64,000 bases of DNA, from the NCBI GenBank assembly GCA_019429005.1, contig JAHYJR010000001.1, positions 132,663 to 196,662 on the forward strand. Reading direction: 5' to 3'. The DNA comes from Nanobdellati archaeon. GTDB lineage: Archaea; EX4484-52; GLR71. The position numbers and the translations under genes were made by a program. The notes below the pieces were generated by a model. That model made no database searches. It had not been told where the DNA came from and worked only from the letters and a program-made list of their open reading frames with translations. Positions 8,105 through 17,599 of this stretch are shown piece by piece; positions within the stretch are counted from its first letter, which is position 1, and every line of letters starts with the position of its first letter.

Positions 8105-9763
8105 ATGCCTAAAAAAAATAAAGAACTTCTTAAGAAAACAGAAATCAAGAAAACACAATCTGTTAAGAAATCAGATATTAAGAAAACAAAATCTGTAAAG
8201 AAACTAGTTAAATCTAAAAATAAAAAATCTAAATTTAATTACGATAAATTGTTTGATACTAAATTTTATTATGATTTGTTAGTTAAACATAAAGAAATAC
8301 TTTTTTTACTTTTCTTCTTTGGATATATTTATTTTTCTACAATAAGTTCTTATGGCATGTTTATGTGGGATGAGGCAGGGTATGCAAATATTGGAAAATC
8401 TATGTATGAAGATTTTGAGTTTGCACAAAATGGTCAGATTGAAACAGGTAGGAATTATGGTTTCCCTTTATTGATTGCAACATCCTTTTTTATTTTTGGA
8501 GATACAACAGACACTGTTGCAAAAATGTCTGTATTATTTTCAAGTCTTTTAACTATTTTTGTAGTTTATTTTTTTGTAAGGCGTATAATTAATAAGAATA
8601 CAGCAATTTTATCAGCATTCATATTAGGAATATTGCCGTTATTTTGGAGTAATACTGCACATTTATTATCAGAAGTACCATTTACAACCTTTTTCACAAT
8701 TTCAATATTATCTTTTTATCATGGTATTAAATCAGATAAGCGGTATTTATATCTTGCATGGGCTTCATTAGGTTTTTCATATACAATAAGATATAATGCT
8801 ATGTTATTTGGTCCCCCAATAATATTATATATGCTTACATTATTTGTATTGGATTGGAAAAAAACATTTAATCTTGTCAAAACAAAAGAATTTTTATTAT
8901 CACCTTTTTTATTTGTTTTAGTTACAATACCATATTATATTTTGATGTATATGAATGGCGTTGATTTTATTGAACAATTTAAACTTATGTCAGGTGGTCT
9001 AAGTCAATATGCTCTTGTCGTAAGTTCAATACCCTCATCTTTTTTTATTGTTCAATTACCGAATAATTTGACTTTTTTCTTAATGATATTAATGTTAATT
9101 GGTGTTGTATATGTGTTAAAAACAAAAAATGAATTTGGTATTTATTTATTATCACATATACTTATGGCTTTATTATATTTTTCATCTCAAGCATGGAAAG
9201 AATCACGATTCGTTTTATCTCTTACACCACTTTATGCAATCTTGATTGCAATCGCATTTATGAATGTTTTATATCCTATACTTAAAAGGGATATAAAAAG
9301 TAAAAATGTTGTATATTTAATAATGTTTGTTATTTTGTTATTTGCTGCAAAAGGGGCTTATACTAGTGCAATGATGCCTTTGACTTATAGCATCGCAAAT
9401 GGTTACCCTGCACTTTTACAATCATCCGAATTCATTAAAAATAATGTTGGTGAAGATGAAACCTTTATGGCTGTAGGTCCGCAGTATAATTGGTATGCTG
9501 ATAGAATTGTAACTAGTTATGGACGAAATATAACTGACGTTGTATCTATTTTAGAAGCAAATCCAAAAATCCGTTTTATTGTTATAAATAATTATGAAAG
9601 GAGTGTTCCGTCCTTTTTACTTGAGTCTTTTAGTACCATTTTTAATCAAGATGATTTCACATCAGGGTATGTATTTATTTTTGGAGACGAAAAAAATAAA
9701 TTTAGGGATATTGTTATTGAATCTCAATATTATATAGTGAAAGTAAAACCGTTATTAAATTAA
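8105..9763 (+). CDS. GT-C glycosyltransferase, ArnT/PMT-like (GT39 type)
   Basis: Multi-pass membrane glycosyltransferase expected to take sugar from a polyprenyl-phosphate donor on the outer side of the membrane. From the start chosen here it has 552 residues. A strongly Lys-rich cytoplasmic N-terminus of about 55 residues is followed by roughly 10-12 helices. The first outer loop contains MWDEAGYANIG, matching the catalytic Asp-Glu loop of GT39/GT83 enzymes. A C-terminal soluble part (FIVINNYERS) ends the protein. The frame opens at 8087, but the ATG at 8105 has correct TATA spacing. It belongs to the island's set of five GT-C genes. Confidence 0.85.
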   Translation: MPKKNKELLKKTEIKKTQSVKKSDIKKTKSVKKLVKSKNKKSKFNYDKLFDTKFYYDLLVKHKEILFLLFFFGYIYFSTISSYGMFMWDEAGYANIGKSMYEDFEFAQNGQIETGRNYGFPLLIATSFFIFGDTTDTVAKMSVLFSSLLTIFVVYFFVRRIINKNTAILSAFILGILPLFWSNTAHLLSEVPFTTFFTISILSFYHGIKSDKRYLYLAWASLGFSYTIRYNAMLFGPPIILYMLTLFVLDWKKTFNLVKTKEFLLSPFLFVLVTIPYYILMYMNGVDFIEQFKLMSGGLSQYALVVSSIPSSFFIVQLPNNLTFFLMILMLIGVVYVLKTKNEFGIYLLSHILMALLYFSSQAWKESRFVLSLTPLYAILIAIAFMNVLYPILKRDIKSKNVVYLIMFVILLFAAKGAYTSAMMPLTYSIANGYPALLQSSEFIKNNVGEDETFMAVGPQYNWYADRIVTSYGRNITDVVSILEANPKIRFIVINNYERSVPSFLLESFSTIFNQDDFTSGYVFIFGDEKNKFRDIVIESQYYIVKVKPLLN

Positions 9764-9785
9764 GTATACATAGGGATTATAAATT

Positions 9786-10379
9786 ATGAATCGTTTAACA
9801 AGAGGTTATGGTTTTCTTGAAGTTTTTCTTGCAAAAAAGCGTGCAAGTATTGCTAATGATTTAATACCTGATAATATAAGATCTGGTTCGATATTAGATA
9901 TTGGTTGCGGATCTTATCCTTTTTTTTTAAATACTATTAAATTTAATAAGAAATATGGTATTGATAATAGTTTGAAAAAAGATGCTTTGAACACAAAAAA
10001 AATGTTTTTAAAAAAATATAATATTTTAAATAATAAATCGTTACCTTTTGAAGATAATTATTTTGACTGTATAACCTTACTCGCTGTAATTGAACATTTA
10101 GATAATAGTACTTTTTTAAATATTTTAAAAGAATGTAAACGTGTTTTGAAAAAAGACGGTCTTTTAATTATGACAACACCAACTTCTTATGGTCATATTC
10201 TTCTAAATATCATGGCAAAATGTTATTTAGTTTCAAAAGAAGAAATAAATGAACATAAATATGTTTTCACAAAAAACAAATTAGAGTCTTTTTTGATAAA
10301 ATCCGGTTTTGACAAAAACAATATAAATATAAATTATTTTGAATTTATGCTGAATTTTTCTATTTTAGTTAAAAAATGA
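9786..10379 (+). CDS. Class I SAM-dependent methyltransferase
   Basis: 197-residue Methyltransf_11-like protein with SAM loop ILDIGCGSYP (residues 36-45), an acidic second strand (YGIDNSLK) and the motif ITLLAVIEHLDNS. It lies 22 bp after the GT-C gene on the same strand and stops 3 bp before a convergent GT-C gene. The context suggests methylation of a glycan or its lipid-linked precursor; the acceptor is unknown. Confidence 0.8.
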   Translation: MNRLTRGYGFLEVFLAKKRASIANDLIPDNIRSGSILDIGCGSYPFFLNTIKFNKKYGIDNSLKKDALNTKKMFLKKYNILNNKSLPFEDNYFDCITLLAVIEHLDNSTFLNILKECKRVLKKDGLLIMTTPTSYGHILLNIMAKCYLVSKEEINEHKYVFTKNKLESFLIKSGFDKNNININYFEFMLNFSILVKK

Positions 10380-10382
10380 TTT

Positions 10383-11810
10383 TTATTGTCTATATATGAT
10401 AAAAACCGTTTGATTCTTATTTTTTATTTCAGATATTTTTTGATATTTATTATTTATATTGTGATAATATTTTGAATTGAATGTATAATCTTTAGGTGGT
10501 CTAATTGAAGTGTTTTTTAGTTTTATTAGTTTGATATCTTTTCCAAGTATTTTCGGATAATCATAGGCGCCTATTGGTTCTCTTTCAAATTCGGAATAAA
10601 TTGAAAGTATTATATAGTCTGTATTTACTTTTTGATCCGTATTATTTGTTAGAATTGGTATCACATTATATCCTGTTATCATCTTTAGCATATCTGGCAT
10701 ATATTCGGATTGTATTATTGTATTATTATCGAATGTTTGTATCTCATTTGCAAGAATATCAATACCCCAATGTGTATTGTTATCAAGGGTACTAATAGCT
10801 ATTGTTTCTAATGACGTGAACATCATTAAAAGTATAAATAATATTTTTGAAATTTTAGGGGTTATTATTTTTATTTTATTATAACCAATTGTTGCTATTA
10901 TGGCATATATTCCAAAAAGTGGTGCTATAAATCGTACTTCTTTCCACCCTAGACTTGTGAATGCAAAAAGTATAGTTAAAAATGAAATTAATAAATACGT
11001 TTGTTCTTTCTTTTTTTCTTTCAATGTTTGGTATATTCCAATTATAAAAAACAAACTCCAAGGTATAATCGTAAGACGTATCATATAAAAAAGAATACTT
11101 ATGGTATGTGTTTTTGAGACTGTTGAAAATCCATTTAAATAATCCATACCTGTTGATCCTGAAAGAATCCACATTGTGGTAATTATTGTTAAAAAAAGTA
11201 TTATTGTAATAATTATCGGTATTATCATTGATTTTTTTGTAAACATTGATATTTTTTTTTGTGTTAATGCATATAAAAAATATATTGGTATTAGTATAAA
11301 TCCAGTTATTTTTGTTAATATTGAAACTAATGTAAATATACACGTTTTATAAAAATACGATTCTTTTATTTCAACTGTTTTAAAAAAATAAAGTAATGCT
11401 ATTGAACTAAAAGCTAATAAGGGTATATCAACAATAAGACGAGTACTATATCTCCAAAAATAAGGTATAGTTAATAATATTATTGAAGGTGTAAATCCAT
11501 CTTTAATAAGTGTTTTACCCAAAAAGAAAACAGCTATGACAGCAAATATTGAAAATATTAATGGGATAATAAACATTATTGTTAGCATTTTTATATTTAA
11601 TGCCAATAATATTGAAATAAAAAAAGGTATTATAGGACCCCGATGTATTATGCTGTATGGATAATCTAATGATAATATACTTTCTCCTGCAAAGAGATAA
11701 TCATAAGTGTCAGGATAAAAAGAATGTTGTGGATAAAGTATTATATATAAAATTATTGTAATTATAATCAATAAGATTAATTTTTTTTTATCATCATTAT
11801 ATTGTTTCAT
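10383..11810 (-). CDS. GT-C glycosyltransferase, ArnT-like
   Basis: 475 residues, about 10 helices plus a C-terminal extracytoplasmic part. The first outer loop reads FYPDTYDYLFAGESI, with the Asp and Tyr expected in the catalytic loop of this fold. It is a paralogue of the genes at 19894-21309 and 27359-28939: all share an LTK(I/V)(T/S) motif in a mid-membrane helix and a closing block with an (L/I)S-type strand, an FNS(K/E) motif and an I(F/I)(I/L)IY end. Expected donor is a polyprenyl-phosphate sugar and the site is the outer membrane face. It converges with the methyltransferase before it. Confidence 0.8.
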   Translation of the reverse strand: MKQYNDDKKKLILLIIITIILYIILYPQHSFYPDTYDYLFAGESILSLDYPYSIIHRGPIIPFFISILLALNIKMLTIMFIIPLIFSIFAVIAVFFLGKTLIKDGFTPSIILLTIPYFWRYSTRLIVDIPLLAFSSIALLYFFKTVEIKESYFYKTCIFTLVSILTKITGFILIPIYFLYALTQKKISMFTKKSMIIPIIITIILFLTIITTMWILSGSTGMDYLNGFSTVSKTHTISILFYMIRLTIIPWSLFFIIGIYQTLKEKKKEQTYLLISFLTILFAFTSLGWKEVRFIAPLFGIYAIIATIGYNKIKIITPKISKILFILLMMFTSLETIAISTLDNNTHWGIDILANEIQTFDNNTIIQSEYMPDMLKMITGYNVIPILTNNTDQKVNTDYIILSIYSEFEREPIGAYDYPKILGKDIKLIKLKNTSIRPPKDYTFNSKYYHNINNKYQKISEIKNKNQTVFIIYRQ

Positions 11811-11856
11811 TTTATCTTATAGATCATATAATTTTAAAATAGTTTCTATTATTGGA

Positions 11857-12804
11857 TTATAAACCTTTTGTTATTTTTATGTTTTCTTCTATCCTATCCA
11901 ATTTTTTTGTAAGATAATCTATCACAACACCTATAGAAAAGACCTGTACAGATATCAAAAGCAATAACGTAGTCAATAATGGATAATATCCATGAATTGC
12001 AGGGATACTATAAACATACCATTTTATAGTTTCGATTATTGAAATACTACCAAAATAAAACGCAATAATTGTTAACATAATACTAGGAATCATAATCGCT
12101 TTAGAGATAATTGATGTCTCCTTTATACCAATTGAAATCAAAGCTTTAAACATCTTAAACCCATCAACAACCGGATTTAATTTAGATGTACCCAATCGTT
12201 CTCTATATTCAATAGGTATTTCAACAATATTATATCCGTATTTTGCTGATCGTACTGTCATCTTTGTTTCAAACTCAAGGCTTTTTGCTTTAACATCAAG
12301 TTTATCAAACATATCTTTTCTAAATGCTCTGTATCCTGTTTGACCATCTGTTATGTTTACACAACTTATGTATGTTGTAAGAAATGAAAAGAGTGTATTT
12401 CCTACACGATTAAATAACGGCATGTTATTTATACCATTTAAAAATCTTGAACCTAGTACAAGGTCAGCACCATTGTCAAGTTCTTTAATAAAATTAGTTA
12501 TATATCTTGCAGGGTATGTATAATCCGCGTCAGTAAGGATTATGTAGTCACCTGTTGCGGCATTGATACCTGTTCGAATTCCACCAACTTTACCCTGATT
12601 GATTTTATGTTTAATTACTTTGATATTTTTATGTTCTTTTGATAATTTTAATGATCTTGGATATGTTTTATCGCTTGACCCATCATCAACAATGATTATT
12701 TCAATTGAATCTTTAAACTGTTCAAGTATCTCATTTACAACAGGTTCTATAGCTTCTTCTTCATTGTATGCAGGAATAATTATTGATGCTTTCATAGGTA
12801 TCAT
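11857..12804 (-). CDS. Family 2 glycosyltransferase with C-terminal membrane helices
   Basis: Dolichyl-phosphate-sugar-synthase-like enzyme of 315 residues. It starts with the GT-A motif SIIIPAYNEEE, has the nucleotide motif VDDGSSDKT, the DXD-type motif LTDADYTYP and the QTGYRAFRKD acceptor motif. Two hydrophobic helices end the catalytic part and a charged tail follows. Two ATGs are possible, 12804 and 12795; the second gives MKASIIIP and has a GATGAT element before it, the first fits a TATA-like ATATAAAC further upstream. The neighbouring UXS-like and nucleotidyltransferase genes on the same strand suggest a sugar-activation and transfer unit. Confidence 0.85.
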   Translation of the reverse strand: MIPMKASIIIPAYNEEEAIEPVVNEILEQFKDSIEIIIVDDGSSDKTYPRSLKLSKEHKNIKVIKHKINQGKVGGIRTGINAATGDYIILTDADYTYPARYITNFIKELDNGADLVLGSRFLNGINNMPLFNRVGNTLFSFLTTYISCVNITDGQTGYRAFRKDMFDKLDVKAKSLEFETKMTVRSAKYGYNIVEIPIEYRERLGTSKLNPVVDGFKMFKALISIGIKETSIISKAIMIPSIMLTIIAFYFGSISIIETIKWYVYSIPAIHGYYPLLTTLLLLISVQVFSIGVVIDYLTKKLDRIEENIKITKGL

Positions 12805-12845
12805 CTAAATCTTATTTTCTTTTTTTTGTTTATATGCATTACGTT

Positions 12846-13778
12846 TTATTTAAGATTTTCAAAATATTCAATAGTTTTTTTAAGACCAATATTTAATTCA
12901 ATTTTTGGTTCCCAACCCAATAATGCTTTAGCTTTTGTTATATCTGGTTTTCTTCGTGTTGGGTCATCTTCAGGTATTTCTTTAAAGATAATATTGGATT
13001 TAGATCCAATTATTTCTTTAATTTTTTCAGCCGTTTCAAGTATTGTATATTCATCAGGATTTCCAAGATTAACAACTTCTGCAGAAACGTCCGAAAACAT
13101 AAGTTTCATCAAGCCATCTACAAGGTCATCAACATAACAGAAACTTCTAGTCTGTGAACCAGAACCATATACAGTTAAATCTTCATTTTCTAATGCTTGG
13201 TTTATGAAATTTGGCATTACACGTCCATCATTTGCACGCATCCTAGGTCCGTATGTATTAAATATTCTCGCAAGCACAACATTTAAATTATATTCTCGGT
13301 GATATGCCATAGTGATTGCTTCAGCGAACCGTTTTGCTTCGTCATAACAACTTCTAGGACCTATTGGATTAACATTACCGAAATATGTCTCTTTTTGAGG
13401 ATGTTCTAAAGGGTCTCCGTATGTTTCAGAAGTTGATGCAAGTAAAAATCGTGCATTATTATTTTTTGCAATTTCAAGAATATTTTTTGTTCCGATAGAA
13501 CCTGTAAGTAATGTCTCAATAGGTATGTTTTGATAATCAATTGGTGATGCGGGAGATGCAAGGTGGAATATGTAATCAATATCTTCAAGTTCTAGGGGGT
13601 CCTGCACATCATGAATTATATTTTTAAAATTAGGATTATCTTTGTGTTGCGTTAAATTTTGTTTTGAACCTGTAATCAAATTATCTATAGATATAACTTC
13701 ATAATTCAGTTCTAATAGTTTATCAACAAGGTGGGACCCAATAAAACCCGAACCACCTGTAACAATAATTCTTTCCAT
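12846..13778 (-). CDS. UDP-glucuronate decarboxylase-like SDR enzyme (UDP-xylose synthase type)
   Basis: Extended short-chain dehydrogenase acting on a nucleotide sugar, 310 residues. The NAD-binding loop TGGSGFIGSH is at residues 7-16. The catalytic Ser/Thr block STSETYGDP, the block NPIGPRSCYDEAKR (with the Tyr-x3-Lys pair) and the RIFNTYGPRM motif are specific features of UDP-glucuronate decarboxylases, which make UDP-xylose. The frame opens at a GTG at 13787, but that GTG is part of a GTGAT Shine-Dalgarno, so the ATG at 13778 is the likely start. It directly follows the nucleotidyltransferase gene, whose TGA lies inside the same GTGAT. Confidence 0.85.
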   Translation of the reverse strand: MERIIVTGGSGFIGSHLVDKLLELNYEVISIDNLITGSKQNLTQHKDNPNFKNIIHDVQDPLELEDIDYIFHLASPASPIDYQNIPIETLLTGSIGTKNILEIAKNNNARFLLASTSETYGDPLEHPQKETYFGNVNPIGPRSCYDEAKRFAEAITMAYHREYNLNVVLARIFNTYGPRMRANDGRVMPNFINQALENEDLTVYGSGSQTRSFCYVDDLVDGLMKLMFSDVSAEVVNLGNPDEYTILETAEKIKEIIGSKSNIIFKEIPEDDPTRRKPDITKAKALLGWEPKIELNIGLKKTIEYFENLK

Positions 13779-13783
13779 TTTAA

Positions 13784-14614
13784 TCACTTATTTATCTTTT
13801 CAGCAACAGAATTCCATTCTTCTGCTAATTTTGTTATATCCTCTTGAGTCTTATCTTTAAAAAATGCCCATTGTGCTTGAAGATATGTTGCGGGTGAACC
13901 AATATCAAGCCAAGTTCCCGTATGTTTTAGGCCTATAATCTGTTCACCATTATCAATTCCAACCTGCATAGCGTCTGTTAGCTGGACCTCATTATTTCGT
14001 CCTTTAGGTGTTTTTTCAATATATTCAAAGATTTTTTGATCAAGACAGTATATGCCGATTGATGCAAAATATTTTCCATTAAATTCAAATGGTTTTTGTT
14101 CTGTCTCAGTTTGAGGTTTTTCAAATATGTCTGTAACTAGATGTAGGTTGTCTTTAATTTCTTTTAATTTAACAACACCCCATAGTTTAGGATCTTCAAC
14201 TTCGTGTAAAAGTATTGTTGCAAGTGGTCGTTCACTTTTATGGATTTTTATCATATTTTTAAGAATCTGTTTAGGTTCTATTACTGTATCTCCAAGTATA
14301 ACCATAAGTCCGAGCGTAGGGTCTCTAATCTTATTTTTACAGCAAAGAATTGCATGTCCAAGACCGCCCATTTCTGTTTGATATACAAAGTCAATATCTA
14401 TATTATGTAAATGACCATCTTTTACAAAATCCATAAGTGTTCCTTTCTTATGTCCTGTGATAATCAAACTCCTATCAATTCCACAAGCATTCATAGATTC
14501 TAATCCATGTTCAATAAGTGTTTTAGAACCACACATAAGAAGTTCTTTTGGTATTGCATCTGTAATAGGCCGTAGTCTTGTACCTTTTCCAGCCGCAGGG
14601 ATAATTCCTATCAT
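13784..14614 (-). CDS. Sugar-1-phosphate nucleotidyltransferase (GalU/RmlA-like)
   Basis: Makes an activated nucleotide sugar, probably UDP- or dTDP-glucose, from sugar-1-phosphate. The 276-residue protein has an intact pyrophosphorylase signature, AAGKGTRLRPITDAIPKELL, at residues 7-26 and the metal motif ILGDTV. It also has a GalU-like C-terminal block (GRNNEVQLTDAM, then the TWLDIGSPATYL motif). It is upstream of and coupled to the UXS-like gene, so the pair could lead from glucose-1-phosphate towards UDP-xylose if a UDP-glucose dehydrogenase supplies the intermediate. It makes a useful contrast with the degenerate signature of the fusion protein at 38370. Confidence 0.87.
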   Translation of the reverse strand: MIGIIPAAGKGTRLRPITDAIPKELLMCGSKTLIEHGLESMNACGIDRSLIITGHKKGTLMDFVKDGHLHNIDIDFVYQTEMGGLGHAILCCKNKIRDPTLGLMVILGDTVIEPKQILKNMIKIHKSERPLATILLHEVEDPKLWGVVKLKEIKDNLHLVTDIFEKPQTETEQKPFEFNGKYFASIGIYCLDQKIFEYIEKTPKGRNNEVQLTDAMQVGIDNGEQIIGLKHTGTWLDIGSPATYLQAQWAFFKDKTQEDITKLAEEWNSVAEKINK

Positions 14615-14619
14615 AATAA

Positions 14620-16378
14620 TCAGATATTTTTATATTTAATTTGATATACAATAACATTATTGTATTTTATAATTTTATAAAACTTGGTTGTATTGTATTG
14701 TTTTAAAATAGTATCTAATTCTTTTTCTGAAAATTGTTTAATCATAGGTGTTTCAATAAAATAAATATTTTTTGGGTTTTGTATATTGTTACAATTATAT
14801 TTGTATAATATGCCTTTTGTATTGTAATAATTATCAAGATAATAATCATAAGGTGGTGTGTTGGTTCCATTTAAAAGAACAATACACGTTTGATTATTAA
14901 TATTCTGTATTAAATAATTTGAAACAGATCTTGTATCTCCACAGTTGCCATTATTTAGAGATGGTGTGTTATATGCATTATCGGTATAATATTGATAACC
15001 ATAAATTGTAAAAAAAACAATAATTGAAATATATAATATATTATAATATTTTTTGTTGATTTGTTTTATTATTGAATATATACTATAAGAGATTCCTGTA
15101 AATATTAGTGGTAATATATATATAAGTTCTTTCAAATGGTTGAACTTTTTGTATTATATTAAGAGATACTAGTATTATTGGGAACAGTATAAAAAAAGTT
15201 TTCCAGATGTCCGTTTTCTTTAGGTATATTAATATTGCACCAAGAACATAAAGAAAAATCCATAAACTATAATGTAGTGGCAAACCAAAGAAAATATACG
15301 AACTTAAATGTTCAACAAATAATATTGACTCTGAAAAAGTCCATATAAATGTCCCTTTAGAAATTTTAGTAAGACTTTCAAGTCCAGAAACAATAATTAC
15401 TGGAGAATATAATACAAATGTAGTGATTATTGTTGAACTCAAATAAATGATAAAACCATAAAGAATTTCTTTATTATTTGAGATTTTATCTTTAATTATA
15501 TATAGGATAAAAAACGAAATCACAATAAAAAAATGTAGCATTGAAGGTATTGTGTATAATGCTAGGCTCATAATGAAACCTAATGTTAACCAATATATGT
15601 TTTTGTTTGTTTTTAGTGCATAATGTGTTAATATTAATGATAATATACAAAAAGTGATAATCATACTATATCCACGTCCATCTGTGGAATATTGTATGTG
15701 AGGTTCTGATATTGACATAATTGTTGCCGTGAGTAATCCAACATCTTTGTTAAAAATAATTCGTGCAAAGATGTAACTCAATATTATCGATATTAGTCCA
15801 AATAAGAATGCAGGTAAACGTATAGCCATTTCAGAATTTCCAAATATATCTGTTGTGGTTTTAACAAAGATTGTATGTAATAAATGATTGTTTGGAACAT
15901 TATAAACCGATTGCGAAATGTATATTGGTTGCGATGCATATCTATTATATGAATATGCTTCATCAGTTCTTATAGGGTCATTAAGATGTGATATACGGAA
16001 TGTTATCGCAATAAATAGTATTATAAATAAAATAAACATATGTTTTTTTTCATTTTTAATTTTGTTTAATATTTTTTTAATTTGTTTTTTCGTAAATATC
16101 TCTATAAATTCCTTTTTGAGTCTGTTAAGATTTTGTTCAACCCATTTGTTTTTAATAAATAATAACAAACTTACCAATATTGTTAGTCCAGAATATATTT
16201 TTAATTTAGTTTGAATATTTTCAAAACGTTCAAGTGTACACCAACTATGTGTTTCATTTACAGAACCCGTTTGGCATTTATTTTGTATTGTTATCGGGTT
16301 TAATATAATTGATGCAATTAAGAACGAGATACTTGATATAATGAAAAAAAGGATAATATATAATGTTATTTTTTTCAT
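14620..16378 (-). pseudogene. GT-C glycosyltransferase split by a frameshift
   Basis: Two overlapping frames make one protein. The first (16378 to 15083, 431 residues) has about 10 helices, with TDEAYSYNRYA as catalytic first loop, and reaches KVQPFERTYIYI before losing sense. The second (15135 to 14620) carries LPLIFTGISYSIYS and the soluble C-terminal domain. Reading KVQPFERTYIY then LPLIFTG across the join gives the expected helix. The total of 1759 bp is one more than a multiple of three, so one extra base lies in or near the TA repeat at about 15110-15125. Restored, the protein would have 585 residues. It may be a real mutation, a phase-variable site or a sequencing error. Confidence 0.8.
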
Positions 16379-16503
16379 AAGTATTATTTTATTTATTATT
16401 TTATAAATTTTATTATTTAAATTAGTAATAATATAAGTTATATTTTTAATTTATATTTAAATTATTTATTTTTATAATTTTTTTAACAGTTGTATTAATG
16501 GGT

Positions 16504-16569
16504 TCAAAACAGTTTTTGAATCATATTTAATCCTATAAAATCTGCACCACCTGTTACAAGATATTTCAT
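16504..16569 (-). pseudogene. N-terminal relic of an NAD-dependent sugar epimerase
   Basis: A 21-codon frame reads MKYLVTGGADFIGLNMIQKL before a stop. It closely matches the first residues of the intact epimerase at 39270 (AKYLVTGGAGFIGSN), with the second glycine of GGxGFIG replaced by Asp. No continuation is visible in the 120 bp downstream in any frame. The similarity is too specific to the nucleotide-binding loop to be chance, so I read this as the remnant of a deleted SDR gene just downstream of AglH. Confidence 0.75.
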
Positions 16570-16579
16570 AAGTACCAAA

Positions 16580-17593
16580 TCATATAATTATCAAACCAAT
16601 AATTCCAATAATAATTTCAAACCCAATTAATATAAGCACAATCTGTTTCTCACTAAATCGTCCAAGATGCATCACAACATGTGTAAGGGAATAATTTTTA
16701 TCATATTTGCATTTTAAGGTTCCATCTTTTTGCAGGCCCCCAAAGTTCTCAGCACTAAAACCTGTTCTTGCTTTTAGTATCAGTTCAATAAACCATGGTA
16801 TAAATAGAAATACTGCAAATTTTTCTATATTTCCAACGATTGCAGTTATTGCCGCAACGGCACCTATTGTGTATGCTAAGCTATCACCAGGCATAATCTT
16901 TGCAGGATACCAGTTCCACAACAAGAACGCGAGCAATGCCCCAACAAAGATCATAGATATTGCTGCTGCAAGAGAGGCTCCATGGAGATATGCATAAACT
17001 CCAAGAAATGATAATAAAACGGTACCTAATCCAGCTTCAAGTCCATTCATACCAGCAAGCATGTTTGTAGCATTAGACGCTCCAAAGATTCCAAGCGGTA
17101 TTAAGATTAAAGGATATATTAAACCGAAGTTTACAGAACCGATAAATGGTAACACCATTGTAGATGTTCCCGAATTGAGTACAACAAGAGGTATTGCGGC
17201 AGCAAGTGGCATGATAAATTTATGTCTTTGTTTAAACCCAACTCTTTTGAATGATTTATCATCTTGTTTTATGTTCCGTCCAAGAAGTGTAGATATATCA
17301 TCAAGCATACCGATTAATGTGATAATCATTATTGTCAGTATCGCACCAAGAAGTTCGGCTTTTAACGCATTTCCAGATGTTGTCAAAAATGTTATAAAAG
17401 CGACATACAACAATCCGCCTGCAAGAAAACCTATAAGTACAGGGAGACCACCCATTTCAGCAAGAGTTGGCTTATCTTTTTTCTGTATGTCTATGCCTGT
17501 AATTCCAACATTTTTTAAGAACCATATTGTTTTTGGTAAAATTAAGACTGTTGTAATAAATGCCAATAAGAATGCTGAAATAAAATATATCAT
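16580..17593 (-). CDS. aglH: UDP-GlcNAc:polyprenyl-phosphate GlcNAc-1-phosphate transferase (AglH/Alg7-like)
   Basis: Adds the first sugar phosphate to the lipid carrier in N-glycan assembly. The 337-residue protein has about 10 helices and the hallmark motifs of the GPT/MraY family: KPTLAEMGG at 41-49, GMLDD at 95-99, KQRHKF at 121-126, NATNMLAGMNGLE at 174-186 and PGDS around 235-238. The MNGLE version and length point to the eukaryote/archaea Alg7-AglH branch. The gene lies 6 bp downstream of the oligosaccharyltransferase gene and is surely co-transcribed with it, so the first and last steps of the pathway are encoded together. Confidence 0.9.
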   Translation of the reverse strand: MIYFISAFLLAFITTVLILPKTIWFLKNVGITGIDIQKKDKPTLAEMGGLPVLIGFLAGGLLYVAFITFLTTSGNALKAELLGAILTIMIITLIGMLDDISTLLGRNIKQDDKSFKRVGFKQRHKFIMPLAAAIPLVVLNSGTSTMVLPFIGSVNFGLIYPLILIPLGIFGASNATNMLAGMNGLEAGLGTVLLSFLGVYAYLHGASLAAAISMIFVGALLAFLLWNWYPAKIMPGDSLAYTIGAVAAITAIVGNIEKFAVFLFIPWFIELILKARTGFSAENFGGLQKDGTLKCKYDKNYSLTHVVMHLGRFSEKQIVLILIGFEIIIGIIGLIII

Positions 17594-17599
17594 GATAAA

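Noticed and set aside
10879-11343. Minus-strand 154-residue Asn/Tyr-rich frame
   Set aside because: Out-of-frame shadow inside the GT-C gene at 10383-11810, made of codons typical of shifted AT-rich coding sequence.
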